Assembly: GCF_013402915.1 (NCBI RefSeq)
Contig: NC_050725.1
Span: forward strand, 1,054,001-1,118,000
Reading direction: 5' to 3'
DNA length: 64,000 nucleotides
Source: Zygotorulaspora mrakii
Taxonomy: Eukaryota > Ascomycota > Saccharomycetes > Saccharomycetales > Saccharomycetaceae
Shown here piece after piece: positions 7,735 to 16,634 of the stretch. How positions within the stretch are numbered: position 1 is the stretch's first letter; every line of letters starts with the position of its first letter. The notes beneath the pieces were generated by a model. The model was not told the origin of the DNA and did not search any database. It worked only from the letters and a program-made list of their open reading frames with translations. The position numbers and the translations under genes were made by a program.

Positions 7735-10700
7735 ATGACGAAGGAGACTGAGGAGCAGTTATTCTTTCACCATATCAGAGTTAACCTATCCAATGATGTT
7801 AATGATAACTTTGTCAGTTTACCAGGGTCAGTTGTGCAGACATTGGAAGCCACAGGGATACCCATTCAGGAATTTGGAATTTCCATACTACTCAACGGTG
7901 AAGAAAAATTACACGTGGGTTGGAACGGCTACGATTCACAAGGATATCTCAATGGACAGTCCACGATTGATATCAATCCTATCCTAGCAAAAGAGGCAAA
8001 TCTAACAAGCGGAGTTCAGGTTAGTTTGGCAATAAAACGATTGGATCAGCGGCATATAGCCCAGGAAGTTTTCGTAGAACCTTTGACAAGCGATGATTGG
8101 GAAATAATTGAGAGCCATGCAACGTTTTTTCAAGACGAAATTTTACATCAAACAAGGATAGTTACACTAAGTGAAGCTTTGATATGTTACGTGGATAATG
8201 TTGTATCAAGATTTGTAATAAAAAAAATAGTTCCACACCATTTAAAGTCAGCTAGAATCGATAGAGGATCTTTGGTTGTGGTTGCTCCCAGAGAGAACCT
8301 GAAAAGAGCCCAAAAGAATCACATGAATACAGAACGAAGGCGTAGTATGGCAAACAGAGAGACCAATCCAATAAACTGGCATGTAAAAAGGTCGCTATAC
8401 CCCCGTGAAACGAATAAAATAACAGGCCTGAGGATTTTACTGAATTCCGAAGAAATACACTCAAGATATGCATGCTTATCCATTTTACAAAATTCAATTG
8501 AGTTCAAGAAGTCTGCGAAGCAGGAAAAACCTGCTAAAAATTTGCAAAAATTAATAGTAGAGGTCCAATCGGGAGAAGTCCCCCGAGATCATATTGATAT
8601 GGCCCCATTAGTCTGGAGTGCTCTATCTTTTGAACCTGGAAATGGCACTAGAATTAATGTTGATTTCATCATGGATGAATCTTCTTTTGCAACTGGTAAA
8701 GCTATAAAAGTCACTCTGCGACCTGTGCTAAACGAACAAGAATATTCGAAAAAAATTGAGCAGCATTTAGTTGATGATAAATATAAAGCTAACGATCGCC
8801 CTCCTAGTAATATTTCAGACTTGATGCGATCGTTTGACAATACTGTCCTAACCAACAAAACAATTTTTCACAATGAAAAGGTGCTGCTAGAAATCATAGA
8901 CGATAATAGCGGTAAGTACTTACCCTCAGCTAGGTTTGATTGGATGTCTACTGATTGGAGGTACTTGGCACACGATTTTGTGAAAGGTCCAGCGTTGACT
9001 TCTTTTCACGCATCTGATGAGTGCACAAACATCGGAAGACTGCTGGATTCGAAAATTTTGGAGGGAAATGACATAACTGAAAAAGTTTCTGCGTTTTCAG
9101 CAATTCCATCAACACCATCGAATTGTGTACTTATCGAGGGTGGTCCTGGAATGGGAAAAACAACTATTTTGGAAGAACTTTCAAAGGTGCTTACTCTCGA
9201 ACAAAAAAAGTATGTAAAATATGTGGATTGTGATACCTTGTTGGAAAGCTCTAATCTGGGTAAAATGAAACAACTTTTACAAGAGTGGTGTTCTATATGT
9301 TATTGGCGTCACCCATCGGTTCTTTTGCTCGACAATGCTGAGAGCTTATTTCCTAGTGTAAAGTCAGAGGATCCTCAGCAGCAAGCTATTATGCAAAGAG
9401 GTGGAGCTAGTTCCACAAGACTTGCTCTACATCTGATCAATACAGTCCAAGGAATCTTCGGGAAGAACTCGGCTGCCGTTAAGGTTATAATGACGACTGA
9501 GAATAAAAGCTCACTTAACAATGCATTATTTGATAAGCACTTTGTGTGTGAGATATTCAAACGTAAATCACCGGATGTCGAAGAAAGGTCAAGATTTATA
9601 GAGTTTTTTTTCAAAAATGATTACAATCGCATGTCTATAGATGGAGATCTGGGCTACAGAGATATTGCGCTTGAAACAGAAGGTTATTCACCGCTAGATT
9701 TGAAAATTTTAATAGAAAAGCTTTTCTATGAGGGGTTTTTGAGGCCAAATCACACAGTCTCACAACCAAAAATAAATAGGGAAGCGTTTCTTACCATTAT
9801 AAAGAGCTTTACACCATCTGCGTTACGGGGCGTTAAACTCACCAAAAGCACAGGAGTATCATGGAAAGACATTGGTGCATTAAAGGGTCCCAAGAGACTT
9901 CTTCTGGAAACATTAGAATGGCCAACAAAATATGCTCCCATTTTCCAAAATTCTCCACTTCAATTAAGGTCGGGAATACTGCTATATGGATACCCTGGGT
10001 GCGGTAAAACACTTCTAGCTAGTGCAGTAGCACAACAGTGTGGATTGAACTTCATCACTGTGAAAGGCCCGGAAGTTTTAAATAAATACATTGGTGCCAG
10101 TGAACAAAATATACGAGATCTATTCGAACGTGCTCAGTCGGTGAAACCATGTATTTTATTCTTTGACGAATTTGATTCCATTGCTCCCAAAAGAGGCCAT
10201 GATTCTACAGGTGTTACAGATCGTATTGTAAACCAACTACTGACTCAAATGGATGGTGTAGAAGGCCTAGATGGCGTATACGTATTGGCTGCTACCAGTA
10301 GACCTGATCTAATTGACCCTGCTCTCTTGAGGCCAGGAAGAATTGATAGATGCGTGCTATGCAACATTCCAGATGAAAACGACCGGTATGAAATCCTAAA
10401 AGCTGTAACTATTAGCGGTAAAATGAATGTTGACCAGAATACAGATCTCAGAACGGTTGCAAAGAAAACACAAGGTTACTCAGGAGCCGATATCCAAGGA
10501 CTGTGCTATAACGCCTACCTGAAATCGATTCATAGACACACATCGGCTGACCAAAACCTGCATGACGAACAGAATAAGCAGAAATTTAAGCCGGAGCATC
10601 GTTACAAAAGCCTTAGCAGAATCGATTATACCATTGTAAACGAAGGCCCATCCGGTTTGTCTGATGACGAAAAGCTTCGAATCATCTCGCATTGCATAGA

Positions 10701-10953
10701 CGGTGATCCCCATCAGAGCCAGGCACCTTTTGAATGCGAGCAAACTGTTCCAGATAATGGAGATTTGCCTGTCACCATAATAGTGACAACGGAGGACCTA
10801 CTTGAAGCTTGCAAGGAAACAAAACCAAGTATAACAACCAGTGAATTCTATAAATTGCAATTGATATACAGCACGTTCCAAGACGATAGAGACGGCAATA
10901 TGCCAACTGCAGAAAATGCCAACGACGTAGGAACAAGAGCCTCATTGATGTGA
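7735..10953 (+). CDS. PEX1: Peroxisomal AAA ATPase Pex1
   Basis: Pex1 forms a hetero-hexamer with Pex6 that extracts ubiquitinated Pex5 from the peroxisomal membrane so it can be reused. The 1072-residue protein (S. cerevisiae 1043) has an N-terminal double-psi barrel region (roughly 1-180), a degenerate D1 ATPase with Walker A GGPGMGKT at 469-476, and a highly conserved D2 ATPase with Walker A GYPGCGKT at 752-759, Walker B FFDEFD with Asp811-Glu812, and TSRPDLIDPALLRPGR downstream. The C-terminus ending RASLM matches the yeast protein. The orthologue YKL197C comes from the chromosome XI series, sitting here between two chromosome X-series genes. Confidence 0.97.
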   Translation: MTKETEEQLFFHHIRVNLSNDVNDNFVSLPGSVVQTLEATGIPIQEFGISILLNGEEKLHVGWNGYDSQGYLNGQSTIDINPILAKEANLTSGVQVSLAIKRLDQRHIAQEVFVEPLTSDDWEIIESHATFFQDEILHQTRIVTLSEALICYVDNVVSRFVIKKIVPHHLKSARIDRGSLVVVAPRENLKRAQKNHMNTERRRSMANRETNPINWHVKRSLYPRETNKITGLRILLNSEEIHSRYACLSILQNSIEFKKSAKQEKPAKNLQKLIVEVQSGEVPRDHIDMAPLVWSALSFEPGNGTRINVDFIMDESSFATGKAIKVTLRPVLNEQEYSKKIEQHLVDDKYKANDRPPSNISDLMRSFDNTVLTNKTIFHNEKVLLEIIDDNSGKYLPSARFDWMSTDWRYLAHDFVKGPALTSFHASDECTNIGRLLDSKILEGNDITEKVSAFSAIPSTPSNCVLIEGGPGMGKTTILEELSKVLTLEQKKYVKYVDCDTLLESSNLGKMKQLLQEWCSICYWRHPSVLLLDNAESLFPSVKSEDPQQQAIMQRGGASSTRLALHLINTVQGIFGKNSAAVKVIMTTENKSSLNNALFDKHFVCEIFKRKSPDVEERSRFIEFFFKNDYNRMSIDGDLGYRDIALETEGYSPLDLKILIEKLFYEGFLRPNHTVSQPKINREAFLTIIKSFTPSALRGVKLTKSTGVSWKDIGALKGPKRLLLETLEWPTKYAPIFQNSPLQLRSGILLYGYPGCGKTLLASAVAQQCGLNFITVKGPEVLNKYIGASEQNIRDLFERAQSVKPCILFFDEFDSIAPKRGHDSTGVTDRIVNQLLTQMDGVEGLDGVYVLAATSRPDLIDPALLRPGRIDRCVLCNIPDENDRYEILKAVTISGKMNVDQNTDLRTVAKKTQGYSGADIQGLCYNAYLKSIHRHTSADQNLHDEQNKQKFKPEHRYKSLSRIDYTIVNEGPSGLSDDEKLRIISHCIDGDPHQSQAPFECEQTVPDNGDLPVTIIVTTEDLLEACKETKPSITTSEFYKLQLIYSTFQDDRDGNMPTAENANDVGTRASLM

Positions 10954-11731
10954 CGCGAATGAGTTTCGCTGTTGCTTTGGATTAATCTCAAAGCACCAGT
11001 CTACTTCTCAGTCGATTTATCCCACACTGTGTTTCTTCAAGCTTGCAACCCCTCTTTCTACAATCAGGTCCCGTTTTATATTCGCCAAGACACTTTGAGC
11101 CTTATAGTATTTTTACGTATACATTACAAAAACAGGCAAAAGCTTGCGCATCAGATTATTTACGACATGCCCTATATCTCAAAGAAGTCTAACATCCCTG
11201 ATGCGACTTTCCTACGCTGTGATACAATGCTAAGGGATATTCTACTATCGACAAACCTTGCACGTTTGACTGTCTTGAACTTGACAAAATTGGATGCTCG
11301 TGCCTGAGATTATCAAGAACAATTCTGATATCTGATCATCATAAGAGAATTGAATTTTGATGGGTCAAAGACGACCACCCTAGGTGAGAGTTTTTGACCT
11401 CCACATCCATTAACTTGCTTTTCTTATTTCCTTTATTTTGTTGCTGCAATTCGCCAAGATGCTCCAGCGAGGAGAACATTCCCCGATGAACTTCGGGTTC
11501 AGGAAAAAGTTAATGGGAATTAGAAAGGATAAAAGACAAAGTAGAAAGAAAACAAAAGAAAAAGCTGAATAAGTTGAAACAATCTCTAGCGATAACTTCA
11601 TTTCAATTGTTTTCCTGTCATAAATCCTGTTGGAACACATATACATATCTTATTTCTAAGGTTTGAACCTTTTGTTTTTGAGAATTTCTCTGTTTCGAAG
11701 CCGAATAAACGTGTGCGAGTGATATTGCAGA
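10954..11731. other. PEX1-PTK2 intergenic region
   Basis: About 780 bases. One plus-strand frame is open from 10972 to 11307 but begins with TTG and shows no family features. The right half is AT-rich with purine-rich runs before the PTK2 start, as expected of a promoter. No RNA gene seen. Confidence 0.5.
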
Positions 11732-14194
11732 ATGGGGAAGGAATCACAGTCAACCTCCCACGATCAACCCCTTCATCATGTTGGTTCAATGACAGCACTA
11801 AAGATGTTGGGCAAAAAAATACTAAGCTCAAAGAATCACGATTCAGCACATCATGGGAATAACTTGGAAGCAGGCCACCCCGTGCAAGGAATGAGGAAAA
11901 TTCGAGGTCACGGTACTCACCATAATTCTACTTCCAGGCCCAAAAGTACTTCTCCCAATAATCGGAAAAGGTCGTCGTCTCTGTTCCAGAAGAATATGTC
12001 TAGTGCTAACGTGCCTGCTTTAACATCGGCAAGGTCTTCTGCATCGATACACAATATGGTAGCTCACAACAACAATCCGTTCGCTCCTCAACAAGGAATG
12101 GATATGATCAGTTCAGGTAAGGGTGTCGCTGCAGCAAGGAAAAATGGCAGCGGTCCCACGAATCATTCCATCAGTAAAAAACCATCGGGAAATTTTGCCA
12201 ATAATCACCATTTTCTAAACAATGAGAACATTATTTATAATCCTTATGGTATAAATGGTAACGTTGTACCCTCAAGATCTGGTAGTGCATATGCTGGGAA
12301 TAATGCTAACGCCAATGGCGATATCAGTTTTTACATGCATGACGGAAATTCAAAAATTCGCCTTTTACCACTACCAATTGCGGATCCAAATGATTACTTG
12401 CCGGACGACATCAAGCAAGCGAGTATACATATGACAGATAATTTTGTTTTTGACAGTGATAATCTTACGTTGGGCACTGGTGGGTCAAGTGAAGTTAGAA
12501 AAATTAGAAGTGCTTATAGACAAAAGGACGTTTATGCATTGAAAAAACTCAATATGATTTACGATGAAAATGCAGAGAAATTCTATAAGAGATGCTCAAA
12601 GGAATTTATCATTGCCAAACGCTTGAGCCATCACATCAACGTTTGTAACACGTATTATTTGGTTAAGGTTCCAACAACTACGTATACCACGAGAGGGTGG
12701 GGCTTCGTGATGGAAATTTGTGTAAAAGATTTGTTTCAATTGATGGAAAGATCAGGATGGAAATCTGTTCCTTTAGATGAGAAATTTTGCATTTTCAAGC
12801 AGATTGCCGAAGCGATTAAATTCTGTCATGAAGAGGGTGTCGCACATAGGGATTTGAAACCGGAGAATGTCCTGATCTCGAAAGATGGTATATGCAAATT
12901 GACCGATTTTGGTATATCGGACTGGTACCACATAGAGCCACAAAATTTCAACAGTCCCGTGAAACGATGTGAAGGTATGATTGGATCACCACCATACACA
13001 CCACCAGAGGTGATGCTTTTTGATGCTAAGAAAAATTATCCGGAGAGTATTCAAAAGCCGTACAATCCCTTAAAGATGGATAGTTATGCATTGGGATTAA
13101 TCCTGATAGCATTGGTGAATAATATTTTACCGTTTTTTGAGTCATGCAATACAGATCCCAGATATAGAGATTTCGAAATATCGTACGAAAATTTCATAAA
13201 TCATCAATGTCCTCACTTCAGAGACAAAAATTACCATAAAGGTGGGCCAGGATCGGAATATAGTTTGGCTAGAAATTTCAAAAGTACTGAAGCATCTCGT
13301 GTTGCATGGAGGCTTTCGGATCCAAATCCAGATACCCGCTATTCTATTGAAGAGCTTTATAATGATCCCTGGTTTCAGTCAATAGAAGTATGCGTGAATA
13401 ATGATGACGACCATGCTATTAAAGCACCAGAGATTAGGAAAAGCTCATCAGATATAGCAATGAACTCAAACGTGAATTCCAATTCGAATTCCAATTCAGA
13501 TTTTTTTCATAGTGATCAGGATTCAGGTTCTAGAGAACGGCTGGAGTCTCCACAACATACATCAAATCCATTCTTGACTGCGAAGATAAAGCCTAAACCA
13601 AAGCCTAGGTCGATGGTTGATATTGCACAATCACCAATCAATAAGAGCGAGGTTGCTTCAAAAGTACCATCCAAGGTCGTTGAAGATGAAGAAGATGAAG
13701 GAGCTGGAGTCGAAGGAACAGAAGACAAGGAAGAAACAAAGGAAGAGGATGCAAAACGGGAAGGGGCAACGGACGAGGAACAAAAAGAAAGTGTTAGAGC
13801 AGAAGAAGCCAAAGAATCTGCTGTTGCCCCAGATAAAAAAGCACCAGACACGAAAGAACCACAAGAAACAGATAATAGAAACGTCTTAGCTGCTTTTCCA
13901 GGTATTAACAAAACGGAAAGTGGACATGAATCGAAATTTGAGGCCAAAGGAACCTCTGAAAGTGCCGGTTTAAGCACGCCAACGAGAAAAATGAGCGAGC
14001 TTTCTCTAGTATCTCCCACTCCACTGCAATTACAGAATGTCAAGGGTCGCACATCTGCGGGCTCCATGAAAAGTCTAAACGGTATTAGCAGTGCCAGGAA
14101 GAAGAAGAAGCATCCAATCCACAGCCATCTCGACATACCGGGTAGTGTGACATCTTCCAGCGGTACGGCAACGTATAGAGATCGTACTAAGTAA
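11732..14194 (+). CDS. PTK2: Ser/Thr protein kinase of the Ptk1/Ptk2 family
   Basis: The 820-residue protein belongs to the fungal NPR/HAL-type kinases; S. cerevisiae Ptk2 (818 residues) activates the plasma membrane H+-ATPase Pma1 and affects polyamine and ion uptake. Residues 1-250 are Ser/Asn/His-rich and probably disordered. The kinase domain covers about 250-555: ATP-binding Lys271 (ALKKLN), catalytic Asp374 in AHRDLKPEN, Asp392-Phe-Gly, and activation segment GSPPYTPPEV. The C-terminal third has an Asn-Ser run, a Glu/Lys-rich stretch (about 650-720) and a KKKKHP basic patch. It is the single counterpart of the PTK2 (YJR059W) and PTK1 (YKL198C) pair. The ATG at 11732 is the first in frame. 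Confidence 0.94.
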   Translation: MGKESQSTSHDQPLHHVGSMTALKMLGKKILSSKNHDSAHHGNNLEAGHPVQGMRKIRGHGTHHNSTSRPKSTSPNNRKRSSSLFQKNMSSANVPALTSARSSASIHNMVAHNNNPFAPQQGMDMISSGKGVAAARKNGSGPTNHSISKKPSGNFANNHHFLNNENIIYNPYGINGNVVPSRSGSAYAGNNANANGDISFYMHDGNSKIRLLPLPIADPNDYLPDDIKQASIHMTDNFVFDSDNLTLGTGGSSEVRKIRSAYRQKDVYALKKLNMIYDENAEKFYKRCSKEFIIAKRLSHHINVCNTYYLVKVPTTTYTTRGWGFVMEICVKDLFQLMERSGWKSVPLDEKFCIFKQIAEAIKFCHEEGVAHRDLKPENVLISKDGICKLTDFGISDWYHIEPQNFNSPVKRCEGMIGSPPYTPPEVMLFDAKKNYPESIQKPYNPLKMDSYALGLILIALVNNILPFFESCNTDPRYRDFEISYENFINHQCPHFRDKNYHKGGPGSEYSLARNFKSTEASRVAWRLSDPNPDTRYSIEELYNDPWFQSIEVCVNNDDDHAIKAPEIRKSSSDIAMNSNVNSNSNSNSDFFHSDQDSGSRERLESPQHTSNPFLTAKIKPKPKPRSMVDIAQSPINKSEVASKVPSKVVEDEEDEGAGVEGTEDKEETKEEDAKREGATDEEQKESVRAEEAKESAVAPDKKAPDTKEPQETDNRNVLAAFPGINKTESGHESKFEAKGTSESAGLSTPTRKMSELSLVSPTPLQLQNVKGRTSAGSMKSLNGISSARKKKKHPIHSHLDIPGSVTSSSGTATYRDRTK

Positions 14195-14377
14195 CTTATT
14201 TGATATATACTGTGTAACCCGGCCACAACTCCGTACGAACGGACAGTTCTATTCATAAACCCCCTCGTGCTGGCGTGATCAAAAAAAATATCACCGAAGT
14301 TTGACGTCGAATGGGAGTTGGCGAAAGTACATAAAGGATCTTCACCAGACGATAGAGAGAGAGAAAGGTAATATCTC

Positions 14378-14383
14378 CACGTG
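14378..14383. promoter_or_regulatory. E-box CACGTG upstream of CBF1
   Basis: A perfect CACGTG palindrome, the core Cbf1 site, lies 50 bases before the CBF1 ATG. This would allow autoregulation, or repression if the site lies near the transcription start. Motif match only. Confidence 0.4.
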
Positions 14384-14433
14384 GTTTTCACGTTTTGAAG
14401 TAACAAAACAAAGGGATATAATTTACAAATCAG

Positions 14434-15321
14434 ATGAGTAAACGTGAACTCGATGGCGAAGACGCCGAAGAACGGGACAACCAAGATAAAAGGCAACACA
14501 GGCAAGATGACGGCAACATCGACGCTGCGCTCCTAGATGAAGCCAACCAGTACGACACGGCGACGACCGCAGTAGCAAACGCAACGTACCGCGACTTGAT
14601 CCAGCACGACGAAAATGAGCATGGCCACGAGCACCACAGTCATGGTCGCGACCATCTCGGTGCACACGAACACGAGCATGGCCCTGATCAAGGACAGGAC
14701 GAGCAGCAACGCAATCACCGGCAACAGGGCGACGAAGATGGCGGGGCCGAACAGGAAGGAGGAGAACAGGAGGGAGACGAAGAAGAGGAAGAGCTGGACG
14801 ACAATCTCAAGGATCCAGACCACATCCCGGATGAGGCCTCCACAATGGACGTGAAAGTTGACGACGAAAACGACGACGACGACGAAGACGACGACTCCGA
14901 GAGGAAAACCGCTGTCCGTCGCGGCCGCGCCGCCGCGCCAGTAACGGGCAGTGAGGAGTGGAAACGGCAAAGAAAGGATTCGCACAAGGAGGTCGAAAGA
15001 AGAAGGCGTGAGAACATCAACCTGGCCATCAACAGGCTCAGCGACCTGTTGCCCGTCAAAGAAAACAGCAAGGCCACCATCCTCGCGCGCGCTGCTGAGT
15101 ATATACAAAAGCTCAAGGAGACCGAGAGCGCCAACATCGACAAGTGGACCCTGCAAAAACTGCTCAGCGAGCAGAACCAGTCCAGACTGACAAGCACCAA
15201 CGAGCGGCTGCAGGAGGAGCTCGGAAGAGCCTACAAGGAGATAGAGACTCTCAAGTCTATGATAGGCGGGAGCGTCATCTCGTCGGGGAACGCCGAGGGC
15301 AACGACGGAGAAACACACTAG
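14434..15321 (+). CDS. CBF1: Centromere- and E-box-binding bHLH factor Cbf1
   Basis: Cbf1 binds CDEI (RTCACRTG) at centromeres and in promoters of sulfur amino-acid genes. The 295-residue protein has an acidic, low-complexity N-terminal half with a striking His cluster (9 His between 63 and 82) and an Asp/Glu run (about 105-155). The bHLH lies at about 180-235, with His184, Glu188 and Arg192 in KDSHKEVERRRREN placed to read CACGTG. A leucine-zipper-like helix follows (to about 280). S. cerevisiae Cbf1 (YJR060W) is longer at 351. The gene is far richer in G+C than its neighbours: bases 14701-14760 count 38 of 60. It follows PTK2 in the same direction. Confidence 0.95.
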   Translation: MSKRELDGEDAEERDNQDKRQHRQDDGNIDAALLDEANQYDTATTAVANATYRDLIQHDENEHGHEHHSHGRDHLGAHEHEHGPDQGQDEQQRNHRQQGDEDGGAEQEGGEQEGDEEEEELDDNLKDPDHIPDEASTMDVKVDDENDDDDEDDDSERKTAVRRGRAAAPVTGSEEWKRQRKDSHKEVERRRRENINLAINRLSDLLPVKENSKATILARAAEYIQKLKETESANIDKWTLQKLLSEQNQSRLTSTNERLQEELGRAYKEIETLKSMIGGSVISSGNAEGNDGETH

Positions 15322-15353
15322 GCACTCAGTCCTGTCCACACGCTGGCACATCA

Positions 15354-15393
15354 ACACTCGGACACTCGGACACTCGGACACCCGGACACTCTG
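15354..15393. repeat. 8-bp tandem repeat after CBF1
   Basis: Five tandem copies of ACACTCGG, of which the fourth reads ACACCCGG and the fifth has one extra base, starting 33 bases after the CBF1 stop. A GC-rich minisatellite-like tract in the 3' untranslated region. Confidence 0.85.
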
Positions 15394-16017
15394 GCCGGTA
15401 AAACCAAGCTCTCGCATATCCTAAAATTGTTCCGTCGCGACGGCCGCTGTAGTGGCGAGCCCGATGTGCTTGCAACCTGTTACGTACGTTGTGTAGCTGT
15501 GGGTGTAATCTGTGTATGTACTTTAAATCAATAGGGGCTGAATTCTATGCATTTAGCGTTAAAACACAAGCAGACGTCGTTGCGAGGCCTTCTTTCCAAA
15601 AAAGGAGATAACAAGCGCAGAATTGCCTTTTTGAGTATGCTTTTCCACTTTGCCTACTTTAGCCGTTCACGGCACTGCACAGCACCAACTAGAGAAAGGT
15701 AAACTGTATAAAATGGTATCTCAACGGATGCGTGGGGATGACCATCAGGGTCGACCGAGAGAAACATCTGCTGCCGAAAGACTCTCCATTCCGCGGGAAC
15801 ACCCGGTGCCCGACCCCTCTCCTTTCCTGTACTTTCCTGTTGTCCGGCGTTATAGATGAACAAACCTTAATCTGTCCGGCAGCTGGCTCCGCAACCGGTG
15901 AGCAGCAGCGGGGTTAACGGCGGGACACTGTCCGGCAGAGCGTTTCTTTTTCTGTTTCCGTCGTTTCGGTTCGTTTTGGACGAATCGTAACTTGTTATGT
16001 TGTCATTTCCTTATTGG

Positions 16018-16025
16018 TGACGTCA
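16018..16025. promoter_or_regulatory. CRE palindrome TGACGTCA
   Basis: A perfect 8-bp ATF/CREB site about 610 bases upstream of the MNN4 start, directly preceded by an ATTGG (inverted CCAAT) box. Both sit in the GC-rich intergenic region. Motif match only. Confidence 0.3.
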
Positions 16026-16634
16026 TGTGACGGTGTTAGTAAGCTGTTTCAAGTTGTTTCAAGGTGGGTGTTTCAAATAGTATGCATAGACCAAAAGAAA
16101 GATGCAAGAATTTACGGCGAAAAATCTCAACTTCACCGTGGAAGTCGCGCTTTTACCACTGCAGGGGTGGAGGAATGGCAGGGACGAGCGATCTGAAGGG
16201 CCCAGACAGAACTTGAAAAATTGCTGAGAATCGCAGCGTTTTGCTGTCTGGTGCTGTGCTAGGGTTGTTTTGCAGAATTTATAACACTTGTAGGAGACCT
16301 TACAAAGTTTATTTCGAAGGCGATCTTTCATTAGATACGTTAAGATAAACTTAGAAGCGAGGCATTCGTTAGAGCGCATCCGTGAAGAACGAAGAGCAGT
16401 CTGAATTATATATTGTCGTGGTTTGATCTGCCAGGTCTTTTTCATACTCACTGGGGCCTATATCAGTTTCGACACGTACAGGCAGAAAGGACAACGGCAC
16501 CTGGAGCTCGTACGGATCTATTTCAAACTGCAGTGGTTCGAGCGACTTAGCGGCTGGAACTTAGGAAATTCGGCAGGTAACGTACCCCAGTTCGAAGCGC
16601 ATCTGGGCGGATCGGGCCGGTTCTCAGGATAAGC

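Larger units (their letters stand above)
15322..16634. other. Long GC-rich CBF1-MNN4 intergenic region
   Basis: This 1.3-kb stretch has no gene I can support; the frames in it are short. It continues the elevated G+C of CBF1 (15421-15480 counts 35 of 60). It contains an 8-bp tandem repeat (15354-15393), a CCAAT-type ATTGG at 16013-16017 and a perfect CRE palindrome TGACGTCA at 16018-16025, a site for CREB/ATF-type factors such as Sko1. These may serve MNN4. Confidence 0.5.

Noticed and set aside
10972..11307. Plus-strand frame of 111 codons after PEX1
   Set aside because: Begins with TTG, has no family features and no counterpart in the syntenic interval.
13516..14505. Minus-strand open frame of 329 codons antisense to the PTK2 C-terminus
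   Set aside because: It mirrors the Glu/Lys-rich and Ser-rich PTK2 tail, giving an implausible Phe/Leu/Ser-rich product; PTK2 is clearly coding.
14533..15417. Minus-strand open frame of 294 codons antisense to CBF1
   Set aside because: High G+C reduces stop codons on all frames here; the product is a Val/Leu run complementary to Asp/Glu codons of CBF1.
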